Notes: a model not told the origin generated them from the letters alone. Positions 35,985 to 44,678 are shown, numbered from the stretch's first letter. The stretch is DNA of 64,000 nucleotides from CAXXOK01 sp001604115 (GCA_034928535.1 JAYFOV010000008.1:17213-81212), one strand, 5' to 3'. Numbers and translations: made by a program.

Positions 35985-37379
35985 ATGTCAGACCATTCCA
36001 TTCATACTTTGTACCAAAACCCACCCCTGGCGGAAATCACAGACTGTGTGGTGTCCGGCTGGGTGCGCACCGTGCGGGACAGCAAAGCCTTCGGTTTCAT
36101 CGAGCTCAATGACGGCACCCACTTCAAAAACCTTCAGGTAGTGCTGGAGGAAGGCGCCACCGAGGGCTTTGCCGATGCCCTTAAGATCACGCTGGGCAGC
36201 GCCATCCGTGTGCAGGGCACACTGATCCCCACGCCTGAAATGAAACAGCCTTTCGAGCTCAAAGCCAAGGCTGTGGAGCTGATCGGCGCATGCGACCCGT
36301 CCTATCCGCTGCAAAAGAAGCGCCACAGCTTTGAGTACCTGCGCACTATCGCGCACCTGCGCCCCCGCACCAATACGTATTATGCGGTGTTTCGCATCCG
36401 CTCGCTGGCAGCGCAGTTCATCCACGCCTTCTTTGCGGAGCGCGGATTTGTGTATGTTCATACCCCGCTCATCACCACCAGCGATGCCGAGGGCGCAGGC
36501 GCGATGTTCCAGGTGACGACCCTGGATGTGGGCAATGCCCCGCGCAACGAGCAGGGGCTGGTGGATTACAGCGAGGACTTTTTCGGCAAACAAGCCAGTC
36601 TCACAGTCAGCGGTCAGCTGAACGTGGAAACCTTCTGTATGGCTTTCCGCAATGTGTATACCTTTGGCCCCACCTTCCGGGCGGAAAAAAGCTATACCCC
36701 CCGCCATGCCGCCGAGTTTTGGATGATCGAGCCCGAAATTGCCTTTGCCGATCTGTTTGACGATATGGCGCTGGCCGAGTCGATGCTCAAATACGTTATC
36801 ACACACGTAATCGAAGCCGCCCCTGCGGAAATGGCATTTCTGGACAGCTTTGTCGAAAAAGGGTTGCTGGAAAAGCTATCTGCCGTCGCCGGGAGCGAAT
36901 TTGCCCGCTGCACCTATACCGATGCAATCGACATTCTGCAGCAGTGCGGGCAATCTTTTGAGTACCCCGTTTCCTGGGGCATCGATTTGCAAACCGAGCA
37001 TGAGCGCTACTTGACGGAGAAACACTTTGGCAAGCCGGTGTTTGTGTATAATTATCCCAAGGACATCAAAGCTTTTTACATGCGCATGAATGAGGATCAA
37101 CGCACGGTTGCGGCCGTGGATATGCTGGTGCCAGGCATTGGCGAGCTGATCGGCGGCAGCCAGCGCGAGGAGCGGCTGGATGCCCTGCTTGCGCGCATCC
37201 GCGATATGGGTATGGAGGAAGAGCAGTACGGTTGGTATCTGGATACACGCCGCTTTGGCACGACGCCGCACGCAGGCTTTGGCCTGGGCTTTGAGCGTCT
37301 GGTCATGTACTTGACCGGCATCACGAACATTCGCGATGTGCTGCCTTTCCCCCGCACCACCGGCAGCGCGGAATTCTAA
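35985..37379 (+). CDS. asnS: Asparaginyl-tRNA synthetase
   Basis: Charges tRNA-Asn with asparagine. The class IIb enzyme has 464 residues. The N-terminal OB-fold anticodon-binding domain (about 20-110) contains VSGWVRTVRDSKAFGFIELNDGT. Motif 2 is FRAEKSYTPRHAAEFWMIEPE, and motif 3 is GFGLGFERLVMYLTG near the end. The Asn-type catalytic sequence supports AsnRS rather than AspRS. AAGGAGG overlaps the stop of the glucokinase gene, so the two are coupled. Confidence 0.96.
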   Translation: MSDHSIHTLYQNPPLAEITDCVVSGWVRTVRDSKAFGFIELNDGTHFKNLQVVLEEGATEGFADALKITLGSAIRVQGTLIPTPEMKQPFELKAKAVELIGACDPSYPLQKKRHSFEYLRTIAHLRPRTNTYYAVFRIRSLAAQFIHAFFAERGFVYVHTPLITTSDAEGAGAMFQVTTLDVGNAPRNEQGLVDYSEDFFGKQASLTVSGQLNVETFCMAFRNVYTFGPTFRAEKSYTPRHAAEFWMIEPEIAFADLFDDMALAESMLKYVITHVIEAAPAEMAFLDSFVEKGLLEKLSAVAGSEFARCTYTDAIDILQQCGQSFEYPVSWGIDLQTEHERYLTEKHFGKPVFVYNYPKDIKAFYMRMNEDQRTVAAVDMLVPGIGELIGGSQREERLDALLARIRDMGMEEEQYGWYLDTRRFGTTPHAGFGLGFERLVMYLTGITNIRDVLPFPRTTGSAEF

Positions 37380-37415
37380 TGCACCAAAGTACCGGGGAGG
37401 AGGCGGCGGCGACCT

Positions 37416-37784
37416 ATGTCTGATACAATGCAGCGGGATATCCAAGCACTCTACGCGCAGGCGGATCAGGCGACCAGCCTTGCCACGTTGCTACCGGCTC
37501 TCTTTGACGTGCTTAGGCGCAACAGCGAATCTCTTGCTGGGACCAGCTACGCCTATCGCCTGACTACCGCCGACACAGGATTTACCTGCGCCTTTGCGTT
37601 GCGCAACGGTGCATTTGCAGCGCTCAGTGACGGCGATGCGGTGGATGTGACTGTGACTGGCACAGAGGCCAACCTGCTGGCGGTTTTTCAACGCAAGCTC
37701 AACCCGCTCAAAGCCATCTTGCTCAGGAAGATCACCGTGGATGGCAGCATGGCTGCCCTGACCAAGTTGGCATCCTACCTGTAA
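37416..37784 (+). CDS. SCP2 sterol-transfer-like domain protein
   Basis: A 122-residue single-domain protein that fits the SCP2 lipid-binding fold. The N-terminus is helical, then come strands (YAYRLTTADTGFTCAFALRNGAF) and the DVTVTGTEANLLAVFQRKLNPLKAILLRKITVDGSMAALTKL end typical of SCP2 proteins. It may bind a hydrophobic ligand; in bacteria the role is unknown. GGAGGAGG precedes the ATG. It is the last gene of the plus-strand run, before a long inverted repeat. Confidence 0.78.
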   Translation: MSDTMQRDIQALYAQADQATSLATLLPALFDVLRRNSESLAGTSYAYRLTTADTGFTCAFALRNGAFAALSDGDAVDVTVTGTEANLLAVFQRKLNPLKAILLRKITVDGSMAALTKLASYL

Positions 37785-37793
37785 AGCTGCGCC

Positions 37794-37842
37794 CATAACA
37801 CAGTGCGCCGAAAGCGATTTGCTTTCGGCGCACTGTGTTATG
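37794..37842. terminator. Perfect 22-bp inverted repeat between convergent genes
   Basis: Arms 37794-37815 and 37821-37842 are perfectly complementary, with a 5-base GATTT loop, ten bases after the SCP2-gene stop. There is no T run on either side, so it may act as a bidirectional, Rho-dependent or RNA-stabilising 3' hairpin rather than a classic terminator. Confidence 0.7.
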
Positions 37843-37988
37843 CCTTCCTATGTAAAACGATCCATACCGCCTTAGCAAGCCAACAGCGTTCTTAAACTGA
37901 CAAAGCTTGTCCGTCTGCTGCTTGCCCGCCACGCTGTGCCAAAAAAGCTCCATGGAACGCTTCCCATTGCACAGCCGTTGGCCGAAAC

Positions 37989-38780
37989 TTACGGAATCCC
38001 ACCGGAAAGCATGAGCAATGCTTCCAAAACACCGCCCCCAATGGCGCGCGCCTTATCGCTTACTGTCAGGCAGTAGTCCTGCACACCTCGCGGGTCTACA
38101 TCGCCGCTTTTCATCCCCTGCCGGACAGGCGTCCCGTTCGGCAGCAGCCCTCGTAACACCCCATTCAGCTGGGAATACACAGGCATGCCGGCAACGCTGG
38201 CCACCACCTCGCCCTGCTTGACCATGGAACCGATCCCCAGTGTGGTTTGCCAAACGCCATCACATGGCGCGCGCAGGATCCGCTCGGCGGTGTATCCGCC
38301 GATGTTGCCCGGCCGCCCCGTATCCGGTTGCGCGCTTCCTTGGGTGATCACACGCCCCAAATCGTGCCCGCGCATGGTCTCCACCACGGCATGGCAGTCA
38401 CGTCCCGCCCAATATCCGGGACCCAGCGCAATCACAACGGGCGCATCCGTCATGTGTGTTCCGAAGTTTTGCTTCATCAGCCGTGCATCGATCACTGCAT
38501 CTGGTTGCAGGGTGTCGATGCACGCGCCGGAAGGATCCACCAGCACGGCGATGGTTCCGCTATGCGCGATGCGCAGCGCATCGGCTGCATCCGCCGCCTT
38601 CTGGGCGTGCACATCCTCCACGCTGGCATGGCCTTCCCATACTGCACGGCAAAAACTGACCGTGCGCCGGATGGCCGTGGGTTTGTCAATATCGGTCATG
38701 ATGAGCTGAACACCGGCACGGTGCAGACGCACTGCCACTCCGCTTGCCAGATCCCCCGCCCCTTTGATGATTGCCAGCAT
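37989..38780 (-). CDS. yqeB: Selenium-dependent molybdenum hydroxylase system protein YqeB
   Basis: A 263-residue member of the YqeB (EF2563) family, known only as part of the selenium-dependent molybdenum hydroxylase system. It begins MLAIIKGAGDLASGVAVRLHRAG, a Rossmann-like glycine loop, followed by MTDI and AVLVDPS. The second half (APCDGVWQ, GSMVKQGEVVASV) resembles a biotinyl/lipoyl-like beta domain. The ATG at 38780 has AAGGA upstream; an extension to 38819 lacks one. It is the last gene of the molybdenum operon. The hydroxylase it would mature is not in the window. Confidence 0.88.
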   Translation of the reverse strand: MLAIIKGAGDLASGVAVRLHRAGVQLIMTDIDKPTAIRRTVSFCRAVWEGHASVEDVHAQKAADAADALRIAHSGTIAVLVDPSGACIDTLQPDAVIDARLMKQNFGTHMTDAPVVIALGPGYWAGRDCHAVVETMRGHDLGRVITQGSAQPDTGRPGNIGGYTAERILRAPCDGVWQTTLGIGSMVKQGEVVASVAGMPVYSQLNGVLRGLLPNGTPVRQGMKSGDVDPRGVQDYCLTVSDKARAIGGGVLEALLMLSGGIP

Positions 38781-38834
38781 GCGTCCTTCCCCTCCGCTGT
38801 TCACGTTACCGACGCCCACAGTGAAGGGGGCGTG

Positions 38835-39560
38835 TCACACACCCTCGGCCGGCAGGGGCTTCCCCTGCCGCCAATGCTCTGCCCAAGCAGGCTCGGCAAT
38901 GAGCGCGACGATCCATGTATCACCGGGCAACAGCGCCGCAACCGCGCGCGCAAAAGCAAGCTTGGCTGGCGTATCCGCCTGGTTGAGCACAAAGGCCAAC
39001 CGCCCTGACACGCCTTTGGCCTGCCCTTGCGGGTGAGTCAGCACACGCGCGACCCTTTCTGGTGTGATTTGTTCGTTTTCGCCGGCGCCCGCCAGAGCCG
39101 CATAGATCGCCGGGCGGTGCGCCGCCTCGGCAATACGGTGCCCGGCGCAGTCCATCCCGGCAACCGCAAGGGTGAGCGCAACGCCTTGGGGCAAAGCCGG
39201 TTCATGCACAGCTGGCGCCTTGAGGGGCAGCCCGCGCGAGCCATCCGCTTCAATGAGCACATGCTCCGCCAGGCCTTGAAAATCCCCGTGCAGGGAACTC
39301 GCCTGTGCCAGCTTTCCATCCGCCTGCAGTGAACCGGCCGCAACCAGCGAATCCCGGGCGAAAGCTTGCCGGATTTGCGCCTGCGTTGGATCATTCAATA
39401 CCATACAAGGCGGCGGCCACATGTGGGTAGTGGTGGTCAGCAGCACATGGCTATGCTCCCTCAATTCCGTAGCCAGCCGCCAAAGCAAGGTGGTTTTCCC
39501 ACCGCCGCCGACCACAGCCGTGATCCCCTGCGGGATCCTCAAACGTTCACAAAGCCGCAT
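38835..39560 (-). CDS. yqeC: Selenium-dependent hydroxylase accessory protein YqeC
   Basis: A 241-residue P-loop protein of the YqeC family. It contains VVGGGGKTTLLWRLA (Walker A-like GGGGKTT) and LTTTTHMWPP, with HVLIEADGSRGLPLKAP as the conserved central motif. The frame continues to 39782 but GGAGGGG directly precedes the ATG at 39560. With YqeB it is a genomic marker of a selenium-requiring molybdenum hydroxylase (xanthine- or nicotinate-type). The biochemical role is undetermined in the family. Confidence 0.88.
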   Translation of the reverse strand: MRLCERLRIPQGITAVVGGGGKTTLLWRLATELREHSHVLLTTTTHMWPPPCMVLNDPTQAQIRQAFARDSLVAAGSLQADGKLAQASSLHGDFQGLAEHVLIEADGSRGLPLKAPAVHEPALPQGVALTLAVAGMDCAGHRIAEAAHRPAIYAALAGAGENEQITPERVARVLTHPQGQAKGVSGRLAFVLNQADTPAKLAFARAVAALLPGDTWIVALIAEPAWAEHWRQGKPLPAEGV

Positions 39561-39616
39561 GGTATCCCCTCCATCGGCTGCGCTTTGCGCCGCAGAGGGC
39601 GGCTCGCCTCCCCGCA

Positions 39617-40057
39617 CTAAAGCGCAGTCACTTCGATTATATCGCCTTTTTGCACAATGCCGCCTTCCACAACCACTGCAAAGATACCCTCCGTAGGCAT
39701 CACACATTGCCCTGTTGCCTTTTGGATGGCGCAGCCATCGTTGTGGCATTCCTTGCCAATCTGAGTCACACGCAAAGTACACGCGCCCACACGGAGCAGC
39801 GTCCCGACCGGCAGACTTTTCAAATCAATGCCTTCCGTGTTGATGTTTTCCGCAAACGCGCCGGGGGTAAGGTGTGCCAGTCCCAACGCGCGCATCGTGT
39901 CGATGCTTTCCTCTGCTAAAAGGCTGATTTGGCGGTGCCAGTCCCCCGCATGCGCGTCGCCCTGTATGCCATGCCCGGCCTGCAGCTGGATCTGCGCCAC
40001 TTCGCGCTTGCGAATGCCCTTGCGATCGCTGATGTTCACACTGACTACCTTTGCCAC
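39617..40057 (-). CDS. MOSC-domain protein
   Basis: Stand-alone MOSC domain of about 146 residues, a family thought to bind sulfur/molybdenum cofactor species. Visible features are VVSVNISDRKGIRK at the N-terminus, GIQGDAHAGDWHRQISLL with the conserved GDxHAG/WHRQ, FAENI, and IGKECHNDGCAIQ with the conserved cysteine. An ATG lies at 40063, but AAGGAG sits one base before it. A GTG at 40057 is better spaced and matches the usual N-terminus of the family, so that start is used. A structured RNA lies just upstream. Confidence 0.88.
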   Translation of the reverse strand: MAKVVSVNISDRKGIRKREVAQIQLQAGHGIQGDAHAGDWHRQISLLAEESIDTMRALGLAHLTPGAFAENINTEGIDLKSLPVGTLLRVGACTLRVTQIGKECHNDGCAIQKATGQCVMPTEGIFAVVVEGGIVQKGDIIEVTAL

Positions 40058-40103
40058 ATTCATGCTCCTTGCGCCATCATGCGCGTACGATTTTCTGGGG
40101 GGA

Positions 40104-40160
40104 GCGAACCTTTCCCGCCACATGGAGCCTTTGGCGGCAGGGCGGCTCCGGAAAGGTCGC
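40104..40160 (-). promoter_or_regulatory. Structured RNA leader of the MOSC gene, candidate molybdenum-cofactor-type riboswitch
   Basis: On the minus strand the 109-base gap after moaC folds compactly. P1 pairs GCGA plus CCTTTCC with GGAAAGG plus TCGC (40150-40160 with 40104-40115, one bulge). P2 pairs GGAGCC (40144-40149) with GGCTCC (40124-40129). The P2 loop contains CCGCCA, perfectly complementary to TGGCGG just 3' of P2, allowing a pseudoknot. A small GCGC-ATGATG-GCGC hairpin then precedes the ribosome-binding site. Position in a Moco operon and the compact fold suggest a Moco/Tuco-type riboswitch, but I cannot confirm the family consensus from memory. Confidence 0.45.
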
Positions 40161-40166
40161 GCCGGT

Positions 40167-40655
40167 TCATGGGGCTGCATCGCCGCGTTGATAATCCCCG
40201 TGTGTGCCCCCCGTTTTGCGCACCAGCTGGATGTCGCCGATCATCATATCCCGTTGCACGGCTTTGCACATGTCATATACAGTCAGGGCTGCCACAGAGC
40301 AGGCCGTGAGCGCCTCCATCTCCACGCCCGTTTCGCCTTTGCAGCGCACCGATGCACGGATGCGCACGCCGCAGGGTGAATCCTGCTCCTCAAAAGATAA
40401 ATCTACGCCGGTCAAACTAACGGGGTGGCACATGGGAATCAACTCGCTGGTTCGCTTGGCCGCCATGATGCCCGCGACCTGCGCAACAGCCAGCACATCG
40501 CCTTTGGCGAGGGTTCCGGCACGCACCAGAGCCAGTGTCTCCGGCTGCATATACACAGAGCCCTCGGCTGTGGCCGTGCGCAGCGCAGCCGGCTTATCGG
40601 TCACATCCACCATGCGGGCTCGCTTTTCCATATTAAAATGGGTCAATTCCCCCAT
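40167..40655 (-). CDS. moaC: Cyclic pyranopterin monophosphate synthase MoaC
   Basis: Second enzyme of molybdopterin synthesis, converting the MoaA product to cPMP. The protein has 162 residues. Family motifs visible are MVDVTDKPAALRTATAEG, KGDVLAVAQVAGIMAAKRTSELIPMCHP (active-site region), TGVEMEALTACSVAALTVYDMCK and the KTGGTHG end with its catalytic Lys. The ATG at 40655 follows GGAGG and lies one base after the moaA stop. Confidence 0.96.
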   Translation of the reverse strand: MGELTHFNMEKRARMVDVTDKPAALRTATAEGSVYMQPETLALVRAGTLAKGDVLAVAQVAGIMAAKRTSELIPMCHPVSLTGVDLSFEEQDSPCGVRIRASVRCKGETGVEMEALTACSVAALTVYDMCKAVQRDMMIGDIQLVRKTGGTHGDYQRGDAAP

Positions 40656-40656
40656 A

Positions 40657-41595
40657 TTAGCCTCCAATCTGATTCATGCGGCGATCCGTATCGCTGTGTC
40701 CAGACTCCAGATGATGGGAGGTCGGCTTCTCGCCAATGCCCTGCGCCAGCGCCTGTAAGAGTGCATCCCCAGCCAGCCCACGCAAATTGATTTCTGTGCC
40801 GGAATGCAGGCAGGGTTTCAGCATGCCATCCGCAGTGATCCGGATTCGATCGCACTCCCCGCAAAAAGCGTGGCTCATCGGCCGGATGAGCCCTACCGCG
40901 CCGCGTGCGCCCGGAAGGCGATAGCGCGCAGCGACCCCTTCGGCATCGATGGGTGCAAGCATAGGGCAGCGCTGCAATACCTCCTCCGCATGCATAAAAC
41001 GCTCCGGCGGCCACCCGGTACACTCGCCCATGGGCATGAGCTCAATAAAGCGCACATCCACTGGCCACCGAACCGTGAGCGCCACAAACGCCTCGATTTC
41101 CGAATCATTTACGCCCCCGATGAGCACGCAGTTGATCTTGATGCGTTCAAAGCCCGCTGCCAAAGCCGCTTCCAGCCCAGCAAGAACGGTAGCCAGCTCT
41201 CCGCCGCGGGTCAGCGAGCGGTAACGAGATTCATCCAACGAATCCAGCGAGAGATTCAGGCGCTGCACACCTGCACCGGCCAGCGCAGGCGCAAGCCCCG
41301 CAAGTCGTGTGCCGTTGGTCGTGATGCACAAAGAGGCAATACCCGCAATGCGGCTGATACCCTCACAGATCTCTACTATGTCATTCCGGATCAGGGGTTC
41401 ACCGCCCGTCAGCCGGATTTTGTTGATACCCAGTTTTGCAGCACCCTGCGCAATGGCCATGATCTCCCCTGCAGTCAAAGGCGCACCCCGCAAAAGGGTA
41501 ACCCCTCCCGGCATGCAATAGCGGCAGCGCAGATCACACGCTTCGGTGACAGAAAGGCGAAGCGTGCGCACCTCGCGTCCGCATGTGTCCAGCAT
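40657..41595 (-). CDS. moaA: GTP 3',8-cyclase MoaA
   Basis: Radical SAM enzyme that starts molybdopterin synthesis from GTP. The protein has 312 residues. The N-terminal [4Fe-4S] cysteines are Cys20, Cys24 and Cys27 (CDLRCRYC); the C-terminal cluster is CGEC...KPC. IRLTGGEPL is the SAM-binding GGE motif. The C-terminal double glycine needed for activity is present (NQIGG). The ATG at 41595 has GGAGG at nine bases; a longer frame to 41628 is not supported. Confidence 0.96.
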   Translation of the reverse strand: MLDTCGREVRTLRLSVTEACDLRCRYCMPGGVTLLRGAPLTAGEIMAIAQGAAKLGINKIRLTGGEPLIRNDIVEICEGISRIAGIASLCITTNGTRLAGLAPALAGAGVQRLNLSLDSLDESRYRSLTRGGELATVLAGLEAALAAGFERIKINCVLIGGVNDSEIEAFVALTVRWPVDVRFIELMPMGECTGWPPERFMHAEEVLQRCPMLAPIDAEGVAARYRLPGARGAVGLIRPMSHAFCGECDRIRITADGMLKPCLHSGTEINLRGLAGDALLQALAQGIGEKPTSHHLESGHSDTDRRMNQIGG

Positions 41596-41609
41596 GGATC
41601 CAATCCTCC

Positions 41610-42104
41610 TCAAGGCTGCGCGGCGCAATCCGCCTGACCCCCGCGCAGCATTTGCAGGCCGTGGGTCAAGGTGTCTACCACGGCAGCCAGATTTTCGGCA
41701 GCTGCCTTTGGGCTCCCCGGCAGGTTAACGATCAGGGTTTGCCCTCGGATGCCGGCGGCAGCGCGGGAGAGCATCGCACGGGGCGTGACCGCCAGGGATG
41801 CCGCACGCATCGCCTCGGGAATGCCGTCCGCACGTCGGCCACAAACAGCCAGCGTGGCCTCCGGGGTCACATCTCGCGGAGAAAAACCTGTGCCGCCGGT
41901 GGTCACGATCAGTGCCAAATCCTGCTCATCCGCCAAATGTATCAACGTTTGCTCAATTACGGGCTGCTCATCCGGCACCACAACGGATGCCGCCACTTCA
42001 AAACCTGCTGCGGTGAGCAATTGCGCAACACGCGGCCCGGCAGCGTCCGCACGGGTTCCGGCAAAAGAACGGTCACTCACTGTTACCACCGCCACACGGA
42101 ACAT
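41610..42104 (-). CDS. mogA: Molybdopterin adenylyltransferase MogA
   Basis: Adenylylates molybdopterin before metal insertion. The protein has 164 residues. It has the MoaB/Mog fold signature: VVTVSDRSFAGTRADAAGP at the N-terminus, ALIVTTGGTGFSPRDVTPEAT and NLPGSPKAAAENLAAVVDTL. GGAGGGG precedes the ATG. It lies two bases from modC and 14 bases from moaA, firmly inside the operon. A MoaB assignment is possible; the MPT adenylyltransferase role is an inference from context. Confidence 0.88.
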   Translation of the reverse strand: MFRVAVVTVSDRSFAGTRADAAGPRVAQLLTAAGFEVAASVVVPDEQPVIEQTLIHLADEQDLALIVTTGGTGFSPRDVTPEATLAVCGRRADGIPEAMRAASLAVTPRAMLSRAAAGIRGQTLIVNLPGSPKAAAENLAAVVDTLTHGLQMLRGGQADCAAQP

Positions 42105-42106
42105 CC

Positions 42107-43126
42107 TTACCCCTCCTGCTCCAGCCAAACCGCGCTGTCTGCGGGGATGCAGCACCATACAGCATCTCCCGGTGCAAAGCGCGCATCTGGCTGGATCCTA
42201 AGCAACGCGTCCACCCCGCCAGCAGGCACGCAGATGGTTTCCTGCTCCGATGTACGAAGGATTCGACAGGCAATACTCAAATCCTCTTGCACCGGCGAAA
42301 GGCGCGCTTGCTCCGCACGGAATGCAACGCCAACAACCGCATTGCGCGGACAGGGCCAATGCGCGCCCCACTGCGGAATATATGCCACGCCGTTGCTCGG
42401 TATAGCCTCCGCCACATTCTCAAACCCGGCTAGCAGTGCCGCACTCTGTGTGGCTGGTTTGTGGTACCAATCCCACACCCCGACCACCGGCATCGAACTG
42501 CCTTTGCGCATCACACACACGCGGTGGCAGAGCCGTCTGGTTTCTTCGCGGTCATGCGTCACATACAGTGTGGTGCCGCCAAAATCAGCGAGGGTGTCCA
42601 CCAACTCCTGTTCCAGTTGCCAGCGCAAATGGCTGTCCAGTGCGGCAAAAGGCTCGTCCAGCAAGAGCAGGCGGGGTTTGCGCGCCAAGCAGCGAGCCAA
42701 TGCCACGCGTTGCTGTTGCCCGCCTGACAGTTGATGTGGATAGTGATCGCCCAGCCCAGTCAGGCAGAATGACCGAAGCAGTTGATCTACCTCCGCCGCG
42801 CGTGCCTTGCGCGGGACTGCATGCACAAGACCGCACTGCAAATTCTGGCGCACCGTCATGTTGGGAAACAAGGCATAATTTTGAAACAGCAAGCCCACAT
42901 CACGTTCCTGCGGCGGGATATCAATGCGCAGTTCGCTGTCAAAGAGTACCCGGCCATCCAGCACAATGCGGCCGCGATCGGGTCTCGCAGTTCCTGCAAT
43001 ACATTGGAGGGTCATGGTTTTCCCCGCACCGGATGCGCCCAGCAGAGCCAGCACCTCGTTGCCAGCGTAAAAATCCACTTTCAGGGTGAAGCCCGCATGC
43101 CGCTTTTCAAGCCGCACTTCCAGCAC
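42107..43126 (-). CDS. modC: Molybdate ABC transporter, ATP-binding protein ModC
   Basis: ATPase of 339 residues for molybdate uptake. Walker A is GASGAGKT, the Q-loop lies in FQNYALFPNMTV, the signature is LSGGQQQR, and Walker B is LLLLDEPFAALD, followed by the H-loop YVTHD. The C-terminal ~110 residues look like a TOBE/MOP-type regulatory domain. A GTG at 43126 is better placed than one at 43135 and gives the usual MLEV start. It overlaps modB by 20 bases. Confidence 0.9.
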   Translation of the reverse strand: MLEVRLEKRHAGFTLKVDFYAGNEVLALLGASGAGKTMTLQCIAGTARPDRGRIVLDGRVLFDSELRIDIPPQERDVGLLFQNYALFPNMTVRQNLQCGLVHAVPRKARAAEVDQLLRSFCLTGLGDHYPHQLSGGQQQRVALARCLARKPRLLLLDEPFAALDSHLRWQLEQELVDTLADFGGTTLYVTHDREETRRLCHRVCVMRKGSSMPVVGVWDWYHKPATQSAALLAGFENVAEAIPSNGVAYIPQWGAHWPCPRNAVVGVAFRAEQARLSPVQEDLSIACRILRTSEQETICVPAGGVDALLRIQPDARFAPGDAVWCCIPADSAVWLEQEG

Positions 43127-43787
43127 GCGCGCCACCCCCTCGCTTTTCCAGCAGATTCACCGCCACCAGCACCGAGAACGAAATAACCAAATCAATCGCC
43201 ACCCAACGAAAGGCGAGCGCATCGTTCCCCTCCCGCCACAGCTGATACACGGTGGTTGCGATGGTTGCTGTGCGCCCGGGAATGTAGCCGGTAACCATTG
43301 CAGTTGCTCCGTATTCCCCCAAAGCCCGCGCGAAAGAGAGTACCGTCCCCGCCAGCAGACCCGCCTTGGCGTTGGGCATTTTGATGCGCCAGAAGATGAA
43401 CCGCCTGCTCAACCCCATGGTTTGGGCGCAGGCTGCCCATTCGGGGTTGAGCTGTTCAAACGCGCCGCGTGCAGTGCGGTACATCAGCGGAAACGCAACT
43501 ATGGTCGTCGCAAAAATTGCGCTGTACCAGGTCATAGTCAGCTTCAGTTCAAAACTCTCCAGCAGCAGCGCCCCCAGCGGCGCTTTGGGGCTGATGGTTT
43601 TAAGCAAAAAAAAGCCAACGACCGTTGGCGGCAATACCAGCGGCAGCGTAAGGATGCAATCCAGCGCGCCCTTGAGCCACGCAGGCAGCCTTGTAATGCC
43701 GTTGGCTGCCCAGATGCCCAGCAGAAACGTGAGCACTGTGGAGATCGCAGCCACCCGCAGGGAGTTGATCAACGGGAAAAGATCCAT
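43107..43787 (-). CDS. modB: Molybdate ABC transporter permease ModB
   Basis: Permease of 226 residues with about five membrane helices. The conserved start (LINSLRVAAISTVLTFLLGIWAA) and LPLVLPPTVVGF are typical of ModB. The EAA-loop is ARALGEYGATAMV, which contacts ModC. AGGAGGG precedes the ATG. It sits between modA and modC in the standard order. Confidence 0.93.
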   Translation of the reverse strand: MDLFPLINSLRVAAISTVLTFLLGIWAANGITRLPAWLKGALDCILTLPLVLPPTVVGFFLLKTISPKAPLGALLLESFELKLTMTWYSAIFATTIVAFPLMYRTARGAFEQLNPEWAACAQTMGLSRRFIFWRIKMPNAKAGLLAGTVLSFARALGEYGATAMVTGYIPGRTATIATTVYQLWREGNDALAFRWVAIDLVISFSVLVAVNLLEKRGGGARAGSAA

Positions 43788-43856
43788 AGACCCTCCTGAA
43801 ACCCAATGCGCGCCGCCCCGCAGCAGCTGTGCGTGCGGAGCGGCGCTTTGATGGAT

Positions 43857-44666
43857 TTAACGCTCCGGCACCGTAAACCCGATGTCGGTCCATACCTTTG
43901 TAGCTTCCGGGCCTTTCAGGTATTCCAGAAAGGCCCTTGCTTCATCTGGATTCTGGCTGTGCTTGAGCACAGCCACAGGGTATTGAACCGGCTTGTGGCT
44001 GCCTTCCGGCGCGGTGGCCACCACGGTGATGCCCGATCCCGTGGCCGCGTCGGACACATAGACGACTCCGCAATCTACCGCTGCCGCCTCTACTTGGGCG
44101 AGCACTTCCTTTACGTTAGAGCCGAAGGTGATTTTGGCGTCCGCGTTGAGCTTGTCCCACAGCCCAAGATAGGTGAACACATCCTGGGCGTATTGGCCAA
44201 CCGGCACATCGCTGTTGCCCAGGGCAATCAAGCTTACCCGCTCCGTGCCCACATCTTCAAAGGAGGCGATGCCCTTATCGCTGCCTTCCGGCACGATCAG
44301 CACCACCGTGTTGGTCAGCAGGTTAAAGCGCGTGCCTTCCAGCAGTTCATCCTGCCCTTTGGGGTTCTTTTCTGTGCCGGCGGTTATGTCCAGCTCGTTC
44401 ATCTGCTTTTGACCTGCAGAGATGAATAGATCGGCATCTGCGCCTTCCTCGATTTGCGTTTGCAGGGTGCCGCTGGAATCGAAATTGAAGGTTAAGGTCA
44501 CATCCGGCGCAACCAGCTTATATTGTTTTGCGATTTCGGTCAGGCTTTCGGTCATGGACGCGGCTGCAAACACGATCAGCTCGGTTGCCGGTGCCTTGGC
44601 AGCCAATGCGCTTGCTGCGCCCAGCATCACAGTCAGGGCCAGGATAAGTGCCAGGGTTCTTTTCAC
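43857..44666 (-). CDS. modA: Molybdate-binding protein ModA
   Basis: Extracytoplasmic molybdate receptor of 269 residues. A signal peptide covers about residues 1-22 (core LALILALTVMLGAASALA). The family core follows: LIVFAAASMTESLTEIA, TFNFDSSGTLQTQI, DLFISAGQKQMNEL and VDCGVVYVSDA. There is no lipobox cysteine, so cleavage by signal peptidase I is predicted and no lipid anchor. The start is GTG with AAGGGGG eight bases upstream. Confidence 0.92.
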   Translation of the reverse strand: MKRTLALILALTVMLGAASALAAKAPATELIVFAAASMTESLTEIAKQYKLVAPDVTLTFNFDSSGTLQTQIEEGADADLFISAGQKQMNELDITAGTEKNPKGQDELLEGTRFNLLTNTVVLIVPEGSDKGIASFEDVGTERVSLIALGNSDVPVGQYAQDVFTYLGLWDKLNADAKITFGSNVKEVLAQVEAAAVDCGVVYVSDAATGSGITVVATAPEGSHKPVQYPVAVLKHSQNPDEARAFLEYLKGPEATKVWTDIGFTVPER

Positions 44667-44678
44667 GGAAATACCCCC

